Of a stretch of DNA of 64,000 bases, positions 16,191 through 25,347 are shown piece after piece (positions within the stretch are counted from its first letter, which is position 1; each line of letters begins with the position of its first letter). The notes under the pieces are model-generated. The model worked only from the letters and a program-made list of their open reading frames with translations, was not told where the DNA came from and made no database searches. Both the position numbers and the translations under genes were made by a program. This DNA is from an uncultured Lachnospiraceae bacterium (GTDB lineage Bacteria; Bacillota; Clostridia; Lachnospirales; Lachnospiraceae), in NCBI GenBank assembly GCA_947177445.1, contig CAMWUL010000002.1, positions 1 through 64,000 of the forward strand, given 5' to 3'.

Positions 16191-16576
16191 ATGAGCCCAT
16201 TACAGGTAGAGCTTTTAGAGCGTACAAGAGAAAATGTGGAGATATACTTTTACAAGACACAGGACCAGGAAATTCACAGGATGCTGCCGTCAGCGGTCAG
16301 CACGGTGGAGGAGGCTCTGGCCGCCTATGAGAAGGCCTGTCTGCCGGGCGCGGACAGCTTTGGGAGATGCATTTATTGGGAAGGGCGTTATGTGGGTGAT
16401 ATCTGGTGCTATTGCATCAATAAAGAGGAGCATTCACCTATGCGGATAACGCAGGATCCAGGCGGGTCCTGGAAAAAAATGGTTTTGTGTGCAGGGAGCT
16501 TTTTGTGCAGGACGGGCGGGAATCGGCATATTATGAGAAGAATTTAAAATACGGAAATGAAGGCGGTACCGAATGA
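16191..16576 (+). pseudogene. GNAT acetyltransferase, broken by an internal deletion
   Basis: The frame from ATG 16191 gives the N-terminal half of a GNAT protein up to about GDIWCYCINKEE. From 16427 a different frame continues with GAFTYADNAGSRRVLEKNGF and CRELFVQDGRESAYYEKN, the typical GNAT C-terminus, ending at TGA 16574-16576. The central acetyl-CoA-binding segment is missing and the frame is shifted. The original reading ends in an ATGA overlap with nspC, so the intact gene was probably once translationally coupled to it. Confidence 0.7.
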
Positions 16577-17754
16577 ATCATCTGTTTACACTGCCCACAC
16601 CCTGTTATGTGGTGGACGAGGCGCTGATAGAAAAAAATTTGATAATTCTGCGGGGAATCATGGAGAGGACCGGGGCCAGGATCCTGCTGGCCCAGAAGGC
16701 ATTTTCCATGTATGATCTGTATCCGCTGATCGGAGAATATCTTTGCGGAGCCACAGCCAGCGGACTGTATGAGGCGAGACTGTGCGCGGAGGAAATGGCT
16801 GCTCCGCTGGCGCTTCGGGGGAAGCCCTGTGAAAATCATATTTTTTCCCCGGCGTACCGGGAAGAGGATTTTCAGGAAATATTAAAGTATTCCGATCATA
16901 TTGTCTTTAACTCCTGGACACAGGTGAAAAAATTCGGGGAGAGAGCCAAAGCGGCGGGCAAAAGAATCGGACTGCGGGTCAATCCGGAATGCTCTACTCA
17001 GGAGGGGCATGCCATATATGATCCCTGTGCGCCCGGGTCCAGGCTTGGGGTCACAAAAAAAAGCTTTCTCCGGGAACCGGAGCTGCTTCCCCTTTTGGAC
17101 GGGCTCCATTTTCATACTCTCTGCGAGCAGGACTCCGACGATCTGGAAAAGACGCTGGATGTGGTGGAGGAAAAATTCGGGGAATATCTTCCCGGGATGA
17201 AGTGGATCAATTTCGGCGGCGGTCATCACATTACCCGGGAGGGCTATGATATTCCCAGGCTGGAGCGCTGTATCGGAAAAATGCAGGAAAAATACGGACT
17301 TACCGTGTATCTGGAGCCGGGGGAGGCGGTGGCGTTAAATGCGGGCTTTCTGGTTACGGAGGTACTGGAGCTTCAGGAAACCGATATAATGACGGGAATC
17401 GCCATTCTGGATACCTCTGCCGCCTGTCATATGCCTGATGTGCTGGAAATGCCCTACAGGCCGCCTCTGCGGGACAGCGGTCTGCCCGGGGAAAAGGCAT
17501 ATACGTATCGGCTGGGAGGTCCCACCTGTCTGGCAGGGGATGTGATCGGGGATTATTCCTTTGATCGTCCGCTGACAGAAGGGGACAGGCTGGTGTTTGA
17601 GGATATGGCCATCTATTCCATGGTGAAGAACAATACCTTTAACGGAATGCCTCTGCCCGCAGTGGTTCTGCGGGAGAAGAACGGAGCCTGCAGGATTCTC
17701 AGACAGTTTGGGTATGAAGATTTCCGGCAGCGTCTGGGAAGCGCCCGGCCGTAG
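16573..17754 (+). CDS. nspC: Carboxynorspermidine/carboxyspermidine decarboxylase
   Basis: This PLP enzyme of the alanine-racemase fold (393 residues) decarboxylates carboxyspermidine to spermidine. The N-terminus TPCYVVDEALIEKNL and the PLP lysine K42 in LLAQKAFSMY match NspC, as do the later HTLCEQDSDDL and the GPTCLAGDVIGDY motif carrying the catalytic Cys near the C-terminus. It works with the saccharopine-dehydrogenase-like enzyme at 12680, but is separated from it by a 2.6-kb insert. It now begins inside the end of a broken GNAT gene with AAGGCGG as ribosome site. Confidence 0.92.
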   Translation: MNHLFTLPTPCYVVDEALIEKNLIILRGIMERTGARILLAQKAFSMYDLYPLIGEYLCGATASGLYEARLCAEEMAAPLALRGKPCENHIFSPAYREEDFQEILKYSDHIVFNSWTQVKKFGERAKAAGKRIGLRVNPECSTQEGHAIYDPCAPGSRLGVTKKSFLREPELLPLLDGLHFHTLCEQDSDDLEKTLDVVEEKFGEYLPGMKWINFGGGHHITREGYDIPRLERCIGKMQEKYGLTVYLEPGEAVALNAGFLVTEVLELQETDIMTGIAILDTSAACHMPDVLEMPYRPPLRDSGLPGEKAYTYRLGGPTCLAGDVIGDYSFDRPLTEGDRLVFEDMAIYSMVKNNTFNGMPLPAVVLREKNGACRILRQFGYEDFRQRLGSARP

Positions 17755-18019
17755 GGAAGAGGGAGGCACAGGAAAAGCCGTCACGGAAAAAGCGGTCACA
17801 GGACAAATGACGGAAGACAGCCGGATAACAAGACAGGAGCTCCGGCATACCGGAACCCCTGCTCTTAAGGAAGTAAATATAAAAGGAGAAAAAGTTTATG
17901 AGAAACTGCCGTAGCAGTGTTGTTGGTAGGCGAAGCTGACGGAACCCTAACCTGGATCATTAAAACTCCACAGCTCCTTTATGTATGTATTTATCATAAC
18001 GGAAAATTATGTCTAAAGT
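17755..18019 (+). other. Gap between nspC and aguA
   Basis: About 330 bases separate nspC from aguA, including the promoter listed next. A small hairpin (CTGC-CGTA-GCAG) lies near 17905. Otherwise I see no gene or known RNA. Confidence 0.4.
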
Positions 18020-18048
18020 TTGACCTGAGGCTTAAGGAATTATAAAAT
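18020..18048 (+). promoter_or_regulatory. Promoter for aguA/aguB
   Basis: TTGACC at 18020-18025 and TAAAAT at 18043-18048 are 17 bp apart, giving a leader of about 35 bases before aguA. The agmatine-to-putrescine genes can therefore be expressed apart from the speD operon. Confidence 0.7.
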
Positions 18049-18088
18049 TTATTAAGATTTTGGAACGATGAACCAGGAGGTTGCATTT

Positions 18089-19198
18089 ATGAGAATTATT
18101 CGAAGCTCCACCCCGGCGGCAGACGGCTTCCGCATGCCGGGAGAATTTGAGCCTCATGCGGGCTGTATCATGATTTTTCCGGAGAGGCCGGATTCCTGGC
18201 AGTATGGGGGATATGCGGCCAGAAGAGCCTTTGCGCAGACGGCGGAGGCCATTGCCGGTTCGGAAAAGGTGACGGTATGTGCCAGTGAAAAGCAGTATGA
18301 TAACGCCAGGGCAATGCTGCCGCCTCATATCCGGGTGGTGGAGATGGCCAGCGACGATGCCTGGGCAAGAGACTATGGGCCGACCTTTGTGAAGAATCAA
18401 AAAGGGGAGGTCCGGGGGATTGACTGGGGCTTCAATGCCTGGGGGGGCTTGCATGACGGACTGTATTTTCCCTGGGATAAGGACAATCAAATGGCCAGGA
18501 AGCTTTGTGATCTGCTGGATAAGGATGTGTATAACAAACGGGATTTCATCCTGGAGGGAGGCTCTATCCATGTGGACGGGGAGGGTACCTGCATGGTGAC
18601 GGAGAGCTGTCTGCTCAGCGGAGGCCGGAATCCCGGACTGACCCGGCAGGAGATCGAGGATAATCTGCGGCAGTATCTGAATGTATCCACCGTTCTCTGG
18701 CTTCCCCGGGGGATCTATAACGACGAGACCAACGAGCATGTGGATAATATCTGTGCCTTTACGGCGCCGGGAGAGGTGGTGCTGGCCTGGACGGAGGATC
18801 GGGAGGATGCGCAGTATCCTCTGTCGAAAGCCTGCCTGGACTATCTGGAGCAGGCGGTAGATGCGGCGGGCAGGCGTATCAGGGTTCATAAGCTTCCTCT
18901 GCCCGAACCGGTTACCGTGACGGAGGAGGAATGCAGCGGGCTGGATGCCTGCTTTGACAGACCTGCCCGGACGCCCGGAGAGAGGCTGGCGGCGTCCTAT
19001 GTGAATTTTTATATTGCCAACGGCAGTGTGGTGATGCCTGGCTTTGGAGATCCTGCGGACGAGGAGGCCAGAAGTATTCTTCAGGGGCTTTTTCCGGACC
19101 GGCAGGTCATACAGATCTACGCCAGAGACATATTGATCGGCGGGGGAAATATTCATTGCATCACTCAGCAGATCCCCGCGTCCGGCGGCGAAGCGTGA
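18089..19198 (+). CDS. aguA: Agmatine deiminase
   Basis: The 369-residue guanidine-group hydrolase converts agmatine to N-carbamoylputrescine. The N-terminus has GFRMPGEFEPHAGCIMIFP, the substrate-binding ARDYGPTF and LEGGSIHVDGEG motifs follow, and the catalytic cysteine is C357 in GGGNIHCITQQIP. ATG 18089 is chosen because AGGAGGT is 8 bp upstream; the earlier ATG at 18068 lies before that site. It acts between SpeA and AguB, and its cluster position supports arginine as the SpeA substrate. Confidence 0.95.
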   Translation: MRIIRSSTPAADGFRMPGEFEPHAGCIMIFPERPDSWQYGGYAARRAFAQTAEAIAGSEKVTVCASEKQYDNARAMLPPHIRVVEMASDDAWARDYGPTFVKNQKGEVRGIDWGFNAWGGLHDGLYFPWDKDNQMARKLCDLLDKDVYNKRDFILEGGSIHVDGEGTCMVTESCLLSGGRNPGLTRQEIEDNLRQYLNVSTVLWLPRGIYNDETNEHVDNICAFTAPGEVVLAWTEDREDAQYPLSKACLDYLEQAVDAAGRRIRVHKLPLPEPVTVTEEECSGLDACFDRPARTPGERLAASYVNFYIANGSVVMPGFGDPADEEARSILQGLFPDRQVIQIYARDILIGGGNIHCITQQIPASGGEA

Positions 19199-19289
19199 GA
19201 AATTCGATTTCTGCACGGCAGGCATCAGAGCAGCAAGGACCCACAGATTAAAAAGCGCCTGCGGTCAGGCAGGCAGGGAGGCATTTTAT

Positions 19290-20165
19290 ATGAAGACTAT
19301 TACCACGGCGGCGGTGCAGATGTACTGTAACCGCTCCAGAGAAGAAAATATCGCCGCGGCGGAGGAAAAAGTGCGGGAAGCCGCCGCCGGCGGAGCGCAG
19401 GTGATATTGCTGCCGGAGCTGTTTGAGACCTGGTATTTCTGTCAGGAGAAAAATTATGATTCCTATGAACTGGCGTCCACCCTGGAGGAAAATCCTGCCG
19501 TCAGGCATTTTCAAAAAATAGCGGCAAAGCTGAAGGTGGTGCTGCCCATAAGCTTTTTTGAGAGAGAAGAGAATGTAACCTACAATTCCGTGGCTATGAT
19601 CGATGCCGACGGAAGCATTTTGGGTGTCTACCGCAAGACCCATATTCCCGACGACCATTTTTATCAGGAGAAGTTTTACTTTACTCCGGGCAATACCGGA
19701 TTTCGGGTCTGGGATACGGCCTATGGAAGGATCGGAGTGGGGATCTGCTGGGACCAGTGGTTTCCGGAGACAGCCAGATGTATGGCGCTGATGGGCGCCC
19801 AGCTGCTTCTGTATCCCACTGCCATCGGTTCGGAGCCCATTCTGGAATGCGACAGTATGCCCCACTGGCGGCGCTGTATGCAGGGCCATGCCGCCGCCAA
19901 CGTGGTGCCTGTGATTGCCGCTAACCGGGTGGGAGAGGAGACGGTGAATCCTTCGGAGGAAAACAACCGACAGTCCTCATCCCTGACCTTTTACGGATCC
20001 TCCTTTATCGCCGATGAAACCGGGGAGATTCTGGAGGATGCCGGACGCGGCGAAGAGAAGGTGATTCTTCATGCCTTTGACCTGGAGGCCATTGAGAAGC
20101 TTCGCTTCAGCTGGGGGCTGTTCCGGGACAGACGGCCTGAAATGTATAAGGGCCTGGTCCGGTAA
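19290..20165 (+). CDS. aguB: N-carbamoylputrescine amidase
   Basis: The 291-residue nitrilase-superfamily enzyme hydrolyses N-carbamoylputrescine to putrescine, CO2 and ammonia. The Glu-Lys-Cys triad is visible as E43 (LLPELFE), K116 (YRKTHIP) and C153 (GICWDQWFPE). The length and the motif HWRRCMQGHAAANVVP match AguB. GGAGG precedes the ATG. It is the last gene of the polyamine cluster, ending 18 bp before a convergent membrane-protein gene. Confidence 0.94.
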   Translation: MKTITTAAVQMYCNRSREENIAAAEEKVREAAAGGAQVILLPELFETWYFCQEKNYDSYELASTLEENPAVRHFQKIAAKLKVVLPISFFEREENVTYNSVAMIDADGSILGVYRKTHIPDDHFYQEKFYFTPGNTGFRVWDTAYGRIGVGICWDQWFPETARCMALMGAQLLLYPTAIGSEPILECDSMPHWRRCMQGHAAANVVPVIAANRVGEETVNPSEENNRQSSSLTFYGSSFIADETGEILEDAGRGEEKVILHAFDLEAIEKLRFSWGLFRDRRPEMYKGLVR

Positions 20166-20182
20166 AGGAAATGCCGGGAATA

Positions 20183-21535
20183 TCAATTCTCTTCATCCAC
20201 GATTTTGGCGTTGGGATAGATGCGCTCCATCCGCTCATCGTCAAAATGACTGTCCAGAAATTCGTCCAGCGCGGTCAGCTCCTGTCCGCCCGGATTTGAA
20301 GCGTCATTGGTATGACGCTCCGTATATCTGGCCAGGGCCAGGGAGGACAGGAGCATATTGAAGACCATGAAAACAATCATGCAGTTGAAAAAGATTGTTC
20401 CGAATTTTTTGGGGATTTTTTCCACCCATTCGGACAGCTTCGGGTAAATCAGCTTCAGCCACACTACGGCGGCGATTCCCCAGAAAAAGCAGTAGAGCAG
20501 ATTGATCCGTCCGCCCAGGTTAAACGCGAACCCGCTGTAATCCCAGAAGATAGTACCGAACACCATCTCCGTAAATACGCTGCAAATGTATTCGTAGACA
20601 CCGCCCAAAAGAGTTCCGGCCATGAAAATATAACCGTCGCTTTTATTGCGGTAGCGGTACAGGAACAGGGTCAGCAGAGCACAGCCAAGCCCCCATACAA
20701 TGCTGAAGGGCCCGTAGACCACACTGCTGCGGCTCATCAGGGTGTGGGTAGTGATCAGCATAAATATGGTTTCAGTGATATCCCCCAGGAAAGCGCCGAT
20801 GAAAAACAGCGCAGTCAGCTTATAAAACCCGCAGCCCGCCGCAAATACGGCGGGTTTTTCTGTTTTTTCCCGATTTTTGATGTCCTCCACTATGGCGGAC
20901 TGGTCGATGGAGGGAAAGGACTTCTCCATACGTTTCCGAACCCGGTTCGTGAGCGTGTTTTCCAAAACCCGGGAAGTCTGCTGGATTCCTTCGGTGAGCT
21001 GGGCCAGCCTTCTGGCAGTGATCTTCATACCCAGGACTGCCATGGCGGTAGTCAGAAAGTCCGTGAGCAGAAGGCCGGCGGCAGCCCATTGAACCACCAG
21101 GGCCACAGGCCGGGGAACCAGGCGGAAAAGTCCGCAGATTAATCCGTTGGAAAATTTCATGGTTACTACTGCCAGCACACCCCAAAGCAGGGAATAGCGC
21201 AGACAGATATAGCCTCCCAGGTTATACCGGATGTGAGAATAATCCCAGAGCTTTTTATGGAAAATCTTTTCCATAAGCAGCCCCGTGAGATATTCCAGCA
21301 TAGCGGCCAGCAGGCCGCCTCCCAGAAACAGGAAAAACAGGTTTCCCGTCAGCTCCGGCAGAAACAGGGCAAACAGGGTGGAACCAAACCCGTAAATGGG
21401 ACATAGGGGTCCGTTCACAAAGCCCCGGTTTACAAAGTGCCTGCGCTGAATGGCGGCCCAGCACACCTCGATGCACCAGCCTGCAAAGGAATAGACAAAA
21501 AAGAGCCAGGTTATGTCGGAAAGGGAATATACCAT
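20183..21535 (-). CDS. Putative ABC transporter permease, CmpB family (duplicated PF06541-type domain)
   Basis: The 450-residue membrane protein has two homologous halves, each with four to five helices. The halves share motif pairs: FAGWCIEVCW and NGPLCPIYGFGS in the first, FLGDITETIF and YGPFSIVWGLG in the second, each followed by EY and WDYS segments. This is the pattern of the CmpB-like family; its transport function is predicted only. A soluble linker of about 70 residues joins the halves, and a charged tail ends the protein. The start is ATG 21535, preceded by GGAGA, not the upstream TTG. Confidence 0.75.
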   Translation of the reverse strand: MVYSLSDITWLFFVYSFAGWCIEVCWAAIQRRHFVNRGFVNGPLCPIYGFGSTLFALFLPELTGNLFFLFLGGGLLAAMLEYLTGLLMEKIFHKKLWDYSHIRYNLGGYICLRYSLLWGVLAVVTMKFSNGLICGLFRLVPRPVALVVQWAAAGLLLTDFLTTAMAVLGMKITARRLAQLTEGIQQTSRVLENTLTNRVRKRMEKSFPSIDQSAIVEDIKNREKTEKPAVFAAGCGFYKLTALFFIGAFLGDITETIFMLITTHTLMSRSSVVYGPFSIVWGLGCALLTLFLYRYRNKSDGYIFMAGTLLGGVYEYICSVFTEMVFGTIFWDYSGFAFNLGGRINLLYCFFWGIAAVVWLKLIYPKLSEWVEKIPKKFGTIFFNCMIVFMVFNMLLSSLALARYTERHTNDASNPGGQELTALDEFLDSHFDDERMERIYPNAKIVDEEN

Positions 21536-21562
21536 AAAAATCTCCAATTCTGAAAAATGTGT

Positions 21563-22444
21563 TTACACCTGGCAATACATAAGCTGTATATTGCCGGAGC
21601 CGGTGTACAGATCCATAAATATGCTGTCGCTGATATTGACGCCGGGATCCGAATACCGTTCTGTGAAAATGCTTCCCCGGGACTGAAACGAGGAATGATT
21701 TTCGTCCGTCAGCCGTATCACCAGCTGGGAGGAAATGATGTCGCCGATCTCAATGAGAGCTGATTGCTCCAGCTCGTCCAGATGATCCATATCCTTTATA
21801 TGCAGGCCGCTGAGCTTGTTATACAAAGTCTTGGCCAGCTCCTGAGAAAAGCCGTAAAGAAACAAATGGCAGTTGAGGCCCTTGATCATGGACCGGACAA
21901 TGACATCGCCGTCCACATAGCCTTTGTACACACAGGCCTTTGTGGTTTTTACAGGAATATGATACATTCCTGTCAGAAAGCTTTTCATGGTACCCCAGAT
22001 GAGCTCCTCCTTATTGCCGAAAAGATTCCGGGGATCCATGGGCTCGTTCTGCATAAACTTTTTATCGCAGGTGCACACGTGCATGGTCAGCCAGGTGAGC
22101 AGACTGCCCACAAAGTTTTTCAGGACACCCTTGGAAAAGTTTTCCTCTATTTCTTTTTTGTATCCAAGCACTGTATTTTGAAATTGCTTGTGGAGTCTGG
22201 CGTGCTGGCGGCAGTCCACATAGTTAAGCTCCTTCTGCAGCGCTTCCTCTGCCGCAAAGTGACGGATCGTATATGTTATCAGGAAGTCCAGAATGTCACA
22301 GCATTCTTTTTTGCTTTCATCGACACCTGAAGACTGGGTAATATCCAGCAGCTGTTCGATCCGGGAAAATAATTCCCTGTGCTGTAAATCGATCAGTTCA
22401 TTTCCGATTTTGTATTCGTCTTTCCACAAGTGTACCTTGCCCAT
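21563..22444 (-). CDS. Bacteriohemerythrin fused to a CheX-like domain
   Basis: Residues 1-135 form a hemerythrin with all seven diiron ligands visible: H22, H62, E66, H81, H85, H122 and D127. Residues about 150-293 resemble the CheX/CheC fold, with the conserved ALIEIGDIISSQLVIRL helix containing Glu; CheX proteins dephosphorylate CheY or serve as scaffolds. The fusion suggests an oxygen- or NO-sensing step feeding a phosphatase or signalling module. No chemotaxis genes are in the window. AAAGGAG precedes the ATG. The gene is downstream of the heparinase gene on the same strand, 18 bp away. Confidence 0.75.
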   Translation of the reverse strand: MGKVHLWKDEYKIGNELIDLQHRELFSRIEQLLDITQSSGVDESKKECCDILDFLITYTIRHFAAEEALQKELNYVDCRQHARLHKQFQNTVLGYKKEIEENFSKGVLKNFVGSLLTWLTMHVCTCDKKFMQNEPMDPRNLFGNKEELIWGTMKSFLTGMYHIPVKTTKACVYKGYVDGDVIVRSMIKGLNCHLFLYGFSQELAKTLYNKLSGLHIKDMDHLDELEQSALIEIGDIISSQLVIRLTDENHSSFQSRGSIFTERYSDPGVNISDSIFMDLYTGSGNIQLMYCQV

Positions 22445-22462
22445 AAATGTTCACTCCTTTGA

Positions 22463-24283
22463 TCATTCAATGTTCAATTTAAATATTTTGTCCGTCATGG
22501 ACAGGCGGATCCGGTACAGATCGTGATCCCAGGCGGTGCGCAGACGCTGGTCTGTGATAGCAAGAGTCTCCACGGTCAAAAGCTGTCCGCCGTGGAACTC
22601 CATGACGGCTCCTGCCGTATAGATCCGGTTTTCGGATATTTCGGGTTTCCGGCTCACAATAAAGTTCAGAATCACGTTGTCACAGTTTGTGGTGTCCGTC
22701 AGGATAATTCTGTCCTGATCCTTATGTAAAATGACCTCTCTTGTATAGAAGCGGCCCGGTTCCGGAAGAGGATAGGCCCCTGCCAGATCCATGGAAATAA
22801 GAGCATGCTTTTCGGTCAGGTCCGTATGGACATCCGAGGCCCTGTATCGGGGGCCGTCCCGCTGATCCATTCCCGCTATGGAAGGCAGGTTATGATACCC
22901 TGACTGCATGGTCCAGATTTCATACCTCTGAGAGGAAAAGGTCTTGCGAGTATAGCTTTCCACACCGATATCCGCCAGAAGAGGCTCACCGTTTCTGTAC
23001 AGGGTAATGCTTCCGGTATCGTTGTGGTTGTGATTGTCATCATTGTCCCCGGCCTTAACTGCCAGACTGAAGGAACGGCTTCTGGCTATAAACAGGCCGA
23101 TGCTGGGATAAAAAATATCCCGGCGGCGCAGGGGCGGCGAGGTGTCGTATGCCATAAGCTGGGTGTAAGTAAAAGCGTTCTGCAGACGATAATACAGGTT
23201 CAGCCGATAGATCTCTTCCTCATAGACCTCTTCGCTGGCCGCCTGATAATCCTTTGCGGCAAAGAGCATCAGCTCCGGCTGGTTCGTATGTCTGCCGAAA
23301 AGAAATTCTCTGACTCCGCAGCGTCCTGCCACGGGAGAACAGTCCGCAAAGTTAAAGTAATATTTGCCGTCAACATGGACATTGGCGATATAGGCTGCCA
23401 TATTTCGGATCTTTTCCCATTGGTACAGATGGCGGAAGGCGCCTCCTGTCACCTGATCCATCAGATCGCAGGCGGCATCCAGACATAGGCCTGCCCGCCG
23501 GAAATACTGGGCGCCTTCGTCGCAGCAGCCGTCGTCTGCATAATCCTTCAAAAAGTAATCACAGCTGGAGGCGGCTTTTTGCAGAATCTGTCTGCGCATG
23601 TCCTCCGGCCAGGGATGAAGAAAGGCGGCGAGCAGAATATTCTGGGTGCACCAGGGCGTCCAGTTGCACATGGGTTCCTCCCCGCTGCCCATCCACCAGA
23701 AATGCTCCTTCAGATAAGGCGCTATGATCCGCCGTTCCAGCTCCCGGCTGATCCTTTGGGAGATAAAGGGGCTGATCTCGTCCAGCCGTCCTTTCAGCAG
23801 GTAGTGGATGCAGGCCAGCTGGGCCCCTGTCTCGCAGGCGAAAAGGTCCAGCACGGGACGGGAAGAATCGGGCAGCGGCTCCTGGGGAGCTCCCCGTACA
23901 TAGGAATTGTGGGCCGGGAGCTGCCAGGCGCTCTCCTCACAGAGGGCAAAAATGCCGTTGACAATTTCGTCCAGAAACCGTCCCTCGCCCTCCGCACATT
24001 CCGCCAGAGCCAGACTGTTTAAGGCAGTTCTCCGTTCAAAATAAATGTTTTCGAAGTTGACCCGGTTGCCAGTTCTGGAAAAAGCCATATAATCCGTGGC
24101 ATGAATGGAAGGCCAGGCATATCCCTGCCACCGCCTGCCCTCCAGGATCAATCGTTCCTTTAATGCTTCAGGCAGTTCTTCGAAGGCGGCCCGTTCTTCT
24201 GCCCGGGGAAACGGGAAAAAGGGCTTGAATTTTGCGCCGCCGGACAGAAATTGTGCAGCTGCCTCCTGAAAACGCATTTCCAA
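22463..24283 (-). CDS. Heparinase II/III-family polysaccharide lyase
   Basis: The 606-residue protein has an N-terminal alpha/alpha-toroid (about residues 30-330) and a C-terminal beta-sandwich with the family signature DNDDNHNHNDTGSITLYRNG. That segment includes the His and Asn residues of the heparinase II/III active site. Such lyases split uronic-acid-containing glycans by beta-elimination. There is no signal peptide, so it probably acts on imported oligosaccharides. The likely start is TTG 24283 after GAAGGTG; ATG 24277 is further from that site. It is divergent from the glycan locus at 24503, which suggests a shared substrate. Confidence 0.8.
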   Translation of the reverse strand: MEMRFQEAAAQFLSGGAKFKPFFPFPRAEERAAFEELPEALKERLILEGRRWQGYAWPSIHATDYMAFSRTGNRVNFENIYFERRTALNSLALAECAEGEGRFLDEIVNGIFALCEESAWQLPAHNSYVRGAPQEPLPDSSRPVLDLFACETGAQLACIHYLLKGRLDEISPFISQRISRELERRIIAPYLKEHFWWMGSGEEPMCNWTPWCTQNILLAAFLHPWPEDMRRQILQKAASSCDYFLKDYADDGCCDEGAQYFRRAGLCLDAACDLMDQVTGGAFRHLYQWEKIRNMAAYIANVHVDGKYYFNFADCSPVAGRCGVREFLFGRHTNQPELMLFAAKDYQAASEEVYEEEIYRLNLYYRLQNAFTYTQLMAYDTSPPLRRRDIFYPSIGLFIARSRSFSLAVKAGDNDDNHNHNDTGSITLYRNGEPLLADIGVESYTRKTFSSQRYEIWTMQSGYHNLPSIAGMDQRDGPRYRASDVHTDLTEKHALISMDLAGAYPLPEPGRFYTREVILHKDQDRIILTDTTNCDNVILNFIVSRKPEISENRIYTAGAVMEFHGGQLLTVETLAITDQRLRTAWDHDLYRIRLSMTDKIFKLNIE

Positions 24284-24323
24284 AATAGATCACCTTCTTT
24301 TGGGTATTTTTTTTCAATAAATG

Positions 24324-24329
24324 AGTATA
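24324..24329 (-). promoter_or_regulatory. Extended -10 of the heparinase-gene promoter
   Basis: On the minus strand TGCTATACT forms an extended -10 box about 40 bases upstream of the heparinase start. A good -35 box was not found, so confidence is modest. Confidence 0.35.
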
Positions 24330-24436
24330 GCACAGAATGACAAAATAAGGTAGTGGTGAAAAAAATATTTTACAGTGTGAACAATAGCGGAAAAACAGTA
24401 ACATAAAGGAATTTATGGAGAGTAATCATTAGAATA

Positions 24437-24466
24437 TTGACTGGCCGGGCGGATGCGGTATATGAT
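24437..24466 (+). promoter_or_regulatory. Promoter for the carbohydrate-binding protein gene
   Basis: TTGACT at 24437-24442 and TATGAT at 24461-24466 are 18 bp apart, with a leader of about 30 bases to ATG 24503. Confidence 0.65.
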
Positions 24467-24502
24467 AGAAGAAAGTACAGGCAGCGGGAAGGGAGAGGAG
24501 AT

Positions 24503-25291
24503 ATGGCCATTTTATCATTGAAGGTGATTGACAAATGCGGAAATACCGTTTGTGTAAACAGCGGAGAGGATTTTGCGGACCTGGTGTGCATGCACACCTA
24601 CCAGGAGGGAGACCGGATCACCCTGGAGACCTCGGAAAAAAATATTTATATAGTCTGGCAGGTGGATGATGCCATGGGGCCTGCGTTCGTTTACATAACG
24701 GACAATGTATCCTATCAGATTCCCTTTGGAGAGAAGCGGGTCTGCTATTCTCCCAAGGTGTTTTCCGGCAGCAGCCACTATCTTTATGCCAGAACAGCCA
24801 GGCAGGATGAGGTGGAGGCATATCGGAACCTGGCGCTGAATCCTGCGGATCAGCATGATGATACAGGCTGTTTCCCCCACGCCTCCGCCAATGTGGAGAC
24901 TCGGGGCGAGTCCGTGTTTGCGGCCCGAAACGCCATTGACGGCGTGCTGGCGAACCGGTCTCACGGCTCCTGGCCTTATGGCTCATGGGGAATTAACCGC
25001 CAGGAGGATGCGGTCATGAAGGTGGATTTCGGGAGAAAAGTGAAAACGGACAAGGTGGTGCTGTACACCCGCTCCGATTTTCCTCATGACAATTGGTGGG
25101 TGCGGGTAACCTTGCGTTTCTCGGACGGAACCAGCCGGGAATTTGCACTGGAAAAATCCTCCACGGGGCATGAGCTCACATTTGAGGAAAAAGAAATCAC
25201 CTGGATCGAGCTGGGCAACCTGATAAAGTCCGAGGATCCATCGCCTTTTCCGGCGCTGACGCAGATCGAGGTGTACGGAAAAAACGCCTGA
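24503..25291 (+). CDS. Carbohydrate-binding (F5/8-type-like) protein, intracellular
   Basis: The 262-residue product has two beta-rich parts. Residues about 1-105 look like a small beta-sandwich. Residues about 120-262 resemble a discoidin (F5/8 type C)-like domain, with NAIDGVLANRSHGSWP, MKVDFGRKVKTDKVVLYTR and a terminal TQIEVYGK. No signal peptide is seen, which is odd for a glycan binder; it may bind imported sugars or assist the lyase. ATG 24503 follows GAGAGGAG. It has its own promoter and terminator. Confidence 0.6.
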   Translation: MAILSLKVIDKCGNTVCVNSGEDFADLVCMHTYQEGDRITLETSEKNIYIVWQVDDAMGPAFVYITDNVSYQIPFGEKRVCYSPKVFSGSSHYLYARTARQDEVEAYRNLALNPADQHDDTGCFPHASANVETRGESVFAARNAIDGVLANRSHGSWPYGSWGINRQEDAVMKVDFGRKVKTDKVVLYTRSDFPHDNWWVRVTLRFSDGTSREFALEKSSTGHELTFEEKEITWIELGNLIKSEDPSPFPALTQIEVYGKNA

Positions 25292-25347
25292 AACAGATGG
25301 ATTGTGTAAGCTGTCATGACCTGTAAGAAATATGTGTAGATGTAAAT

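Noticed and set aside
17708..17914. 68-codon plus-strand frame after nspC
   Set aside because: It starts inside nspC in another frame, lacks a ribosome site, and has a low-complexity sequence.
20312..21142. Plus-strand open frame of 276 codons
   Set aside because: It is the mirror of the CmpB-like membrane gene, whose hydrophobic pattern and duplicated motifs are convincing.
20896..21547. Frames near the membrane gene as separate small genes
   Set aside because: They overlap the CmpB-like gene in other frames and have no ribosome site.
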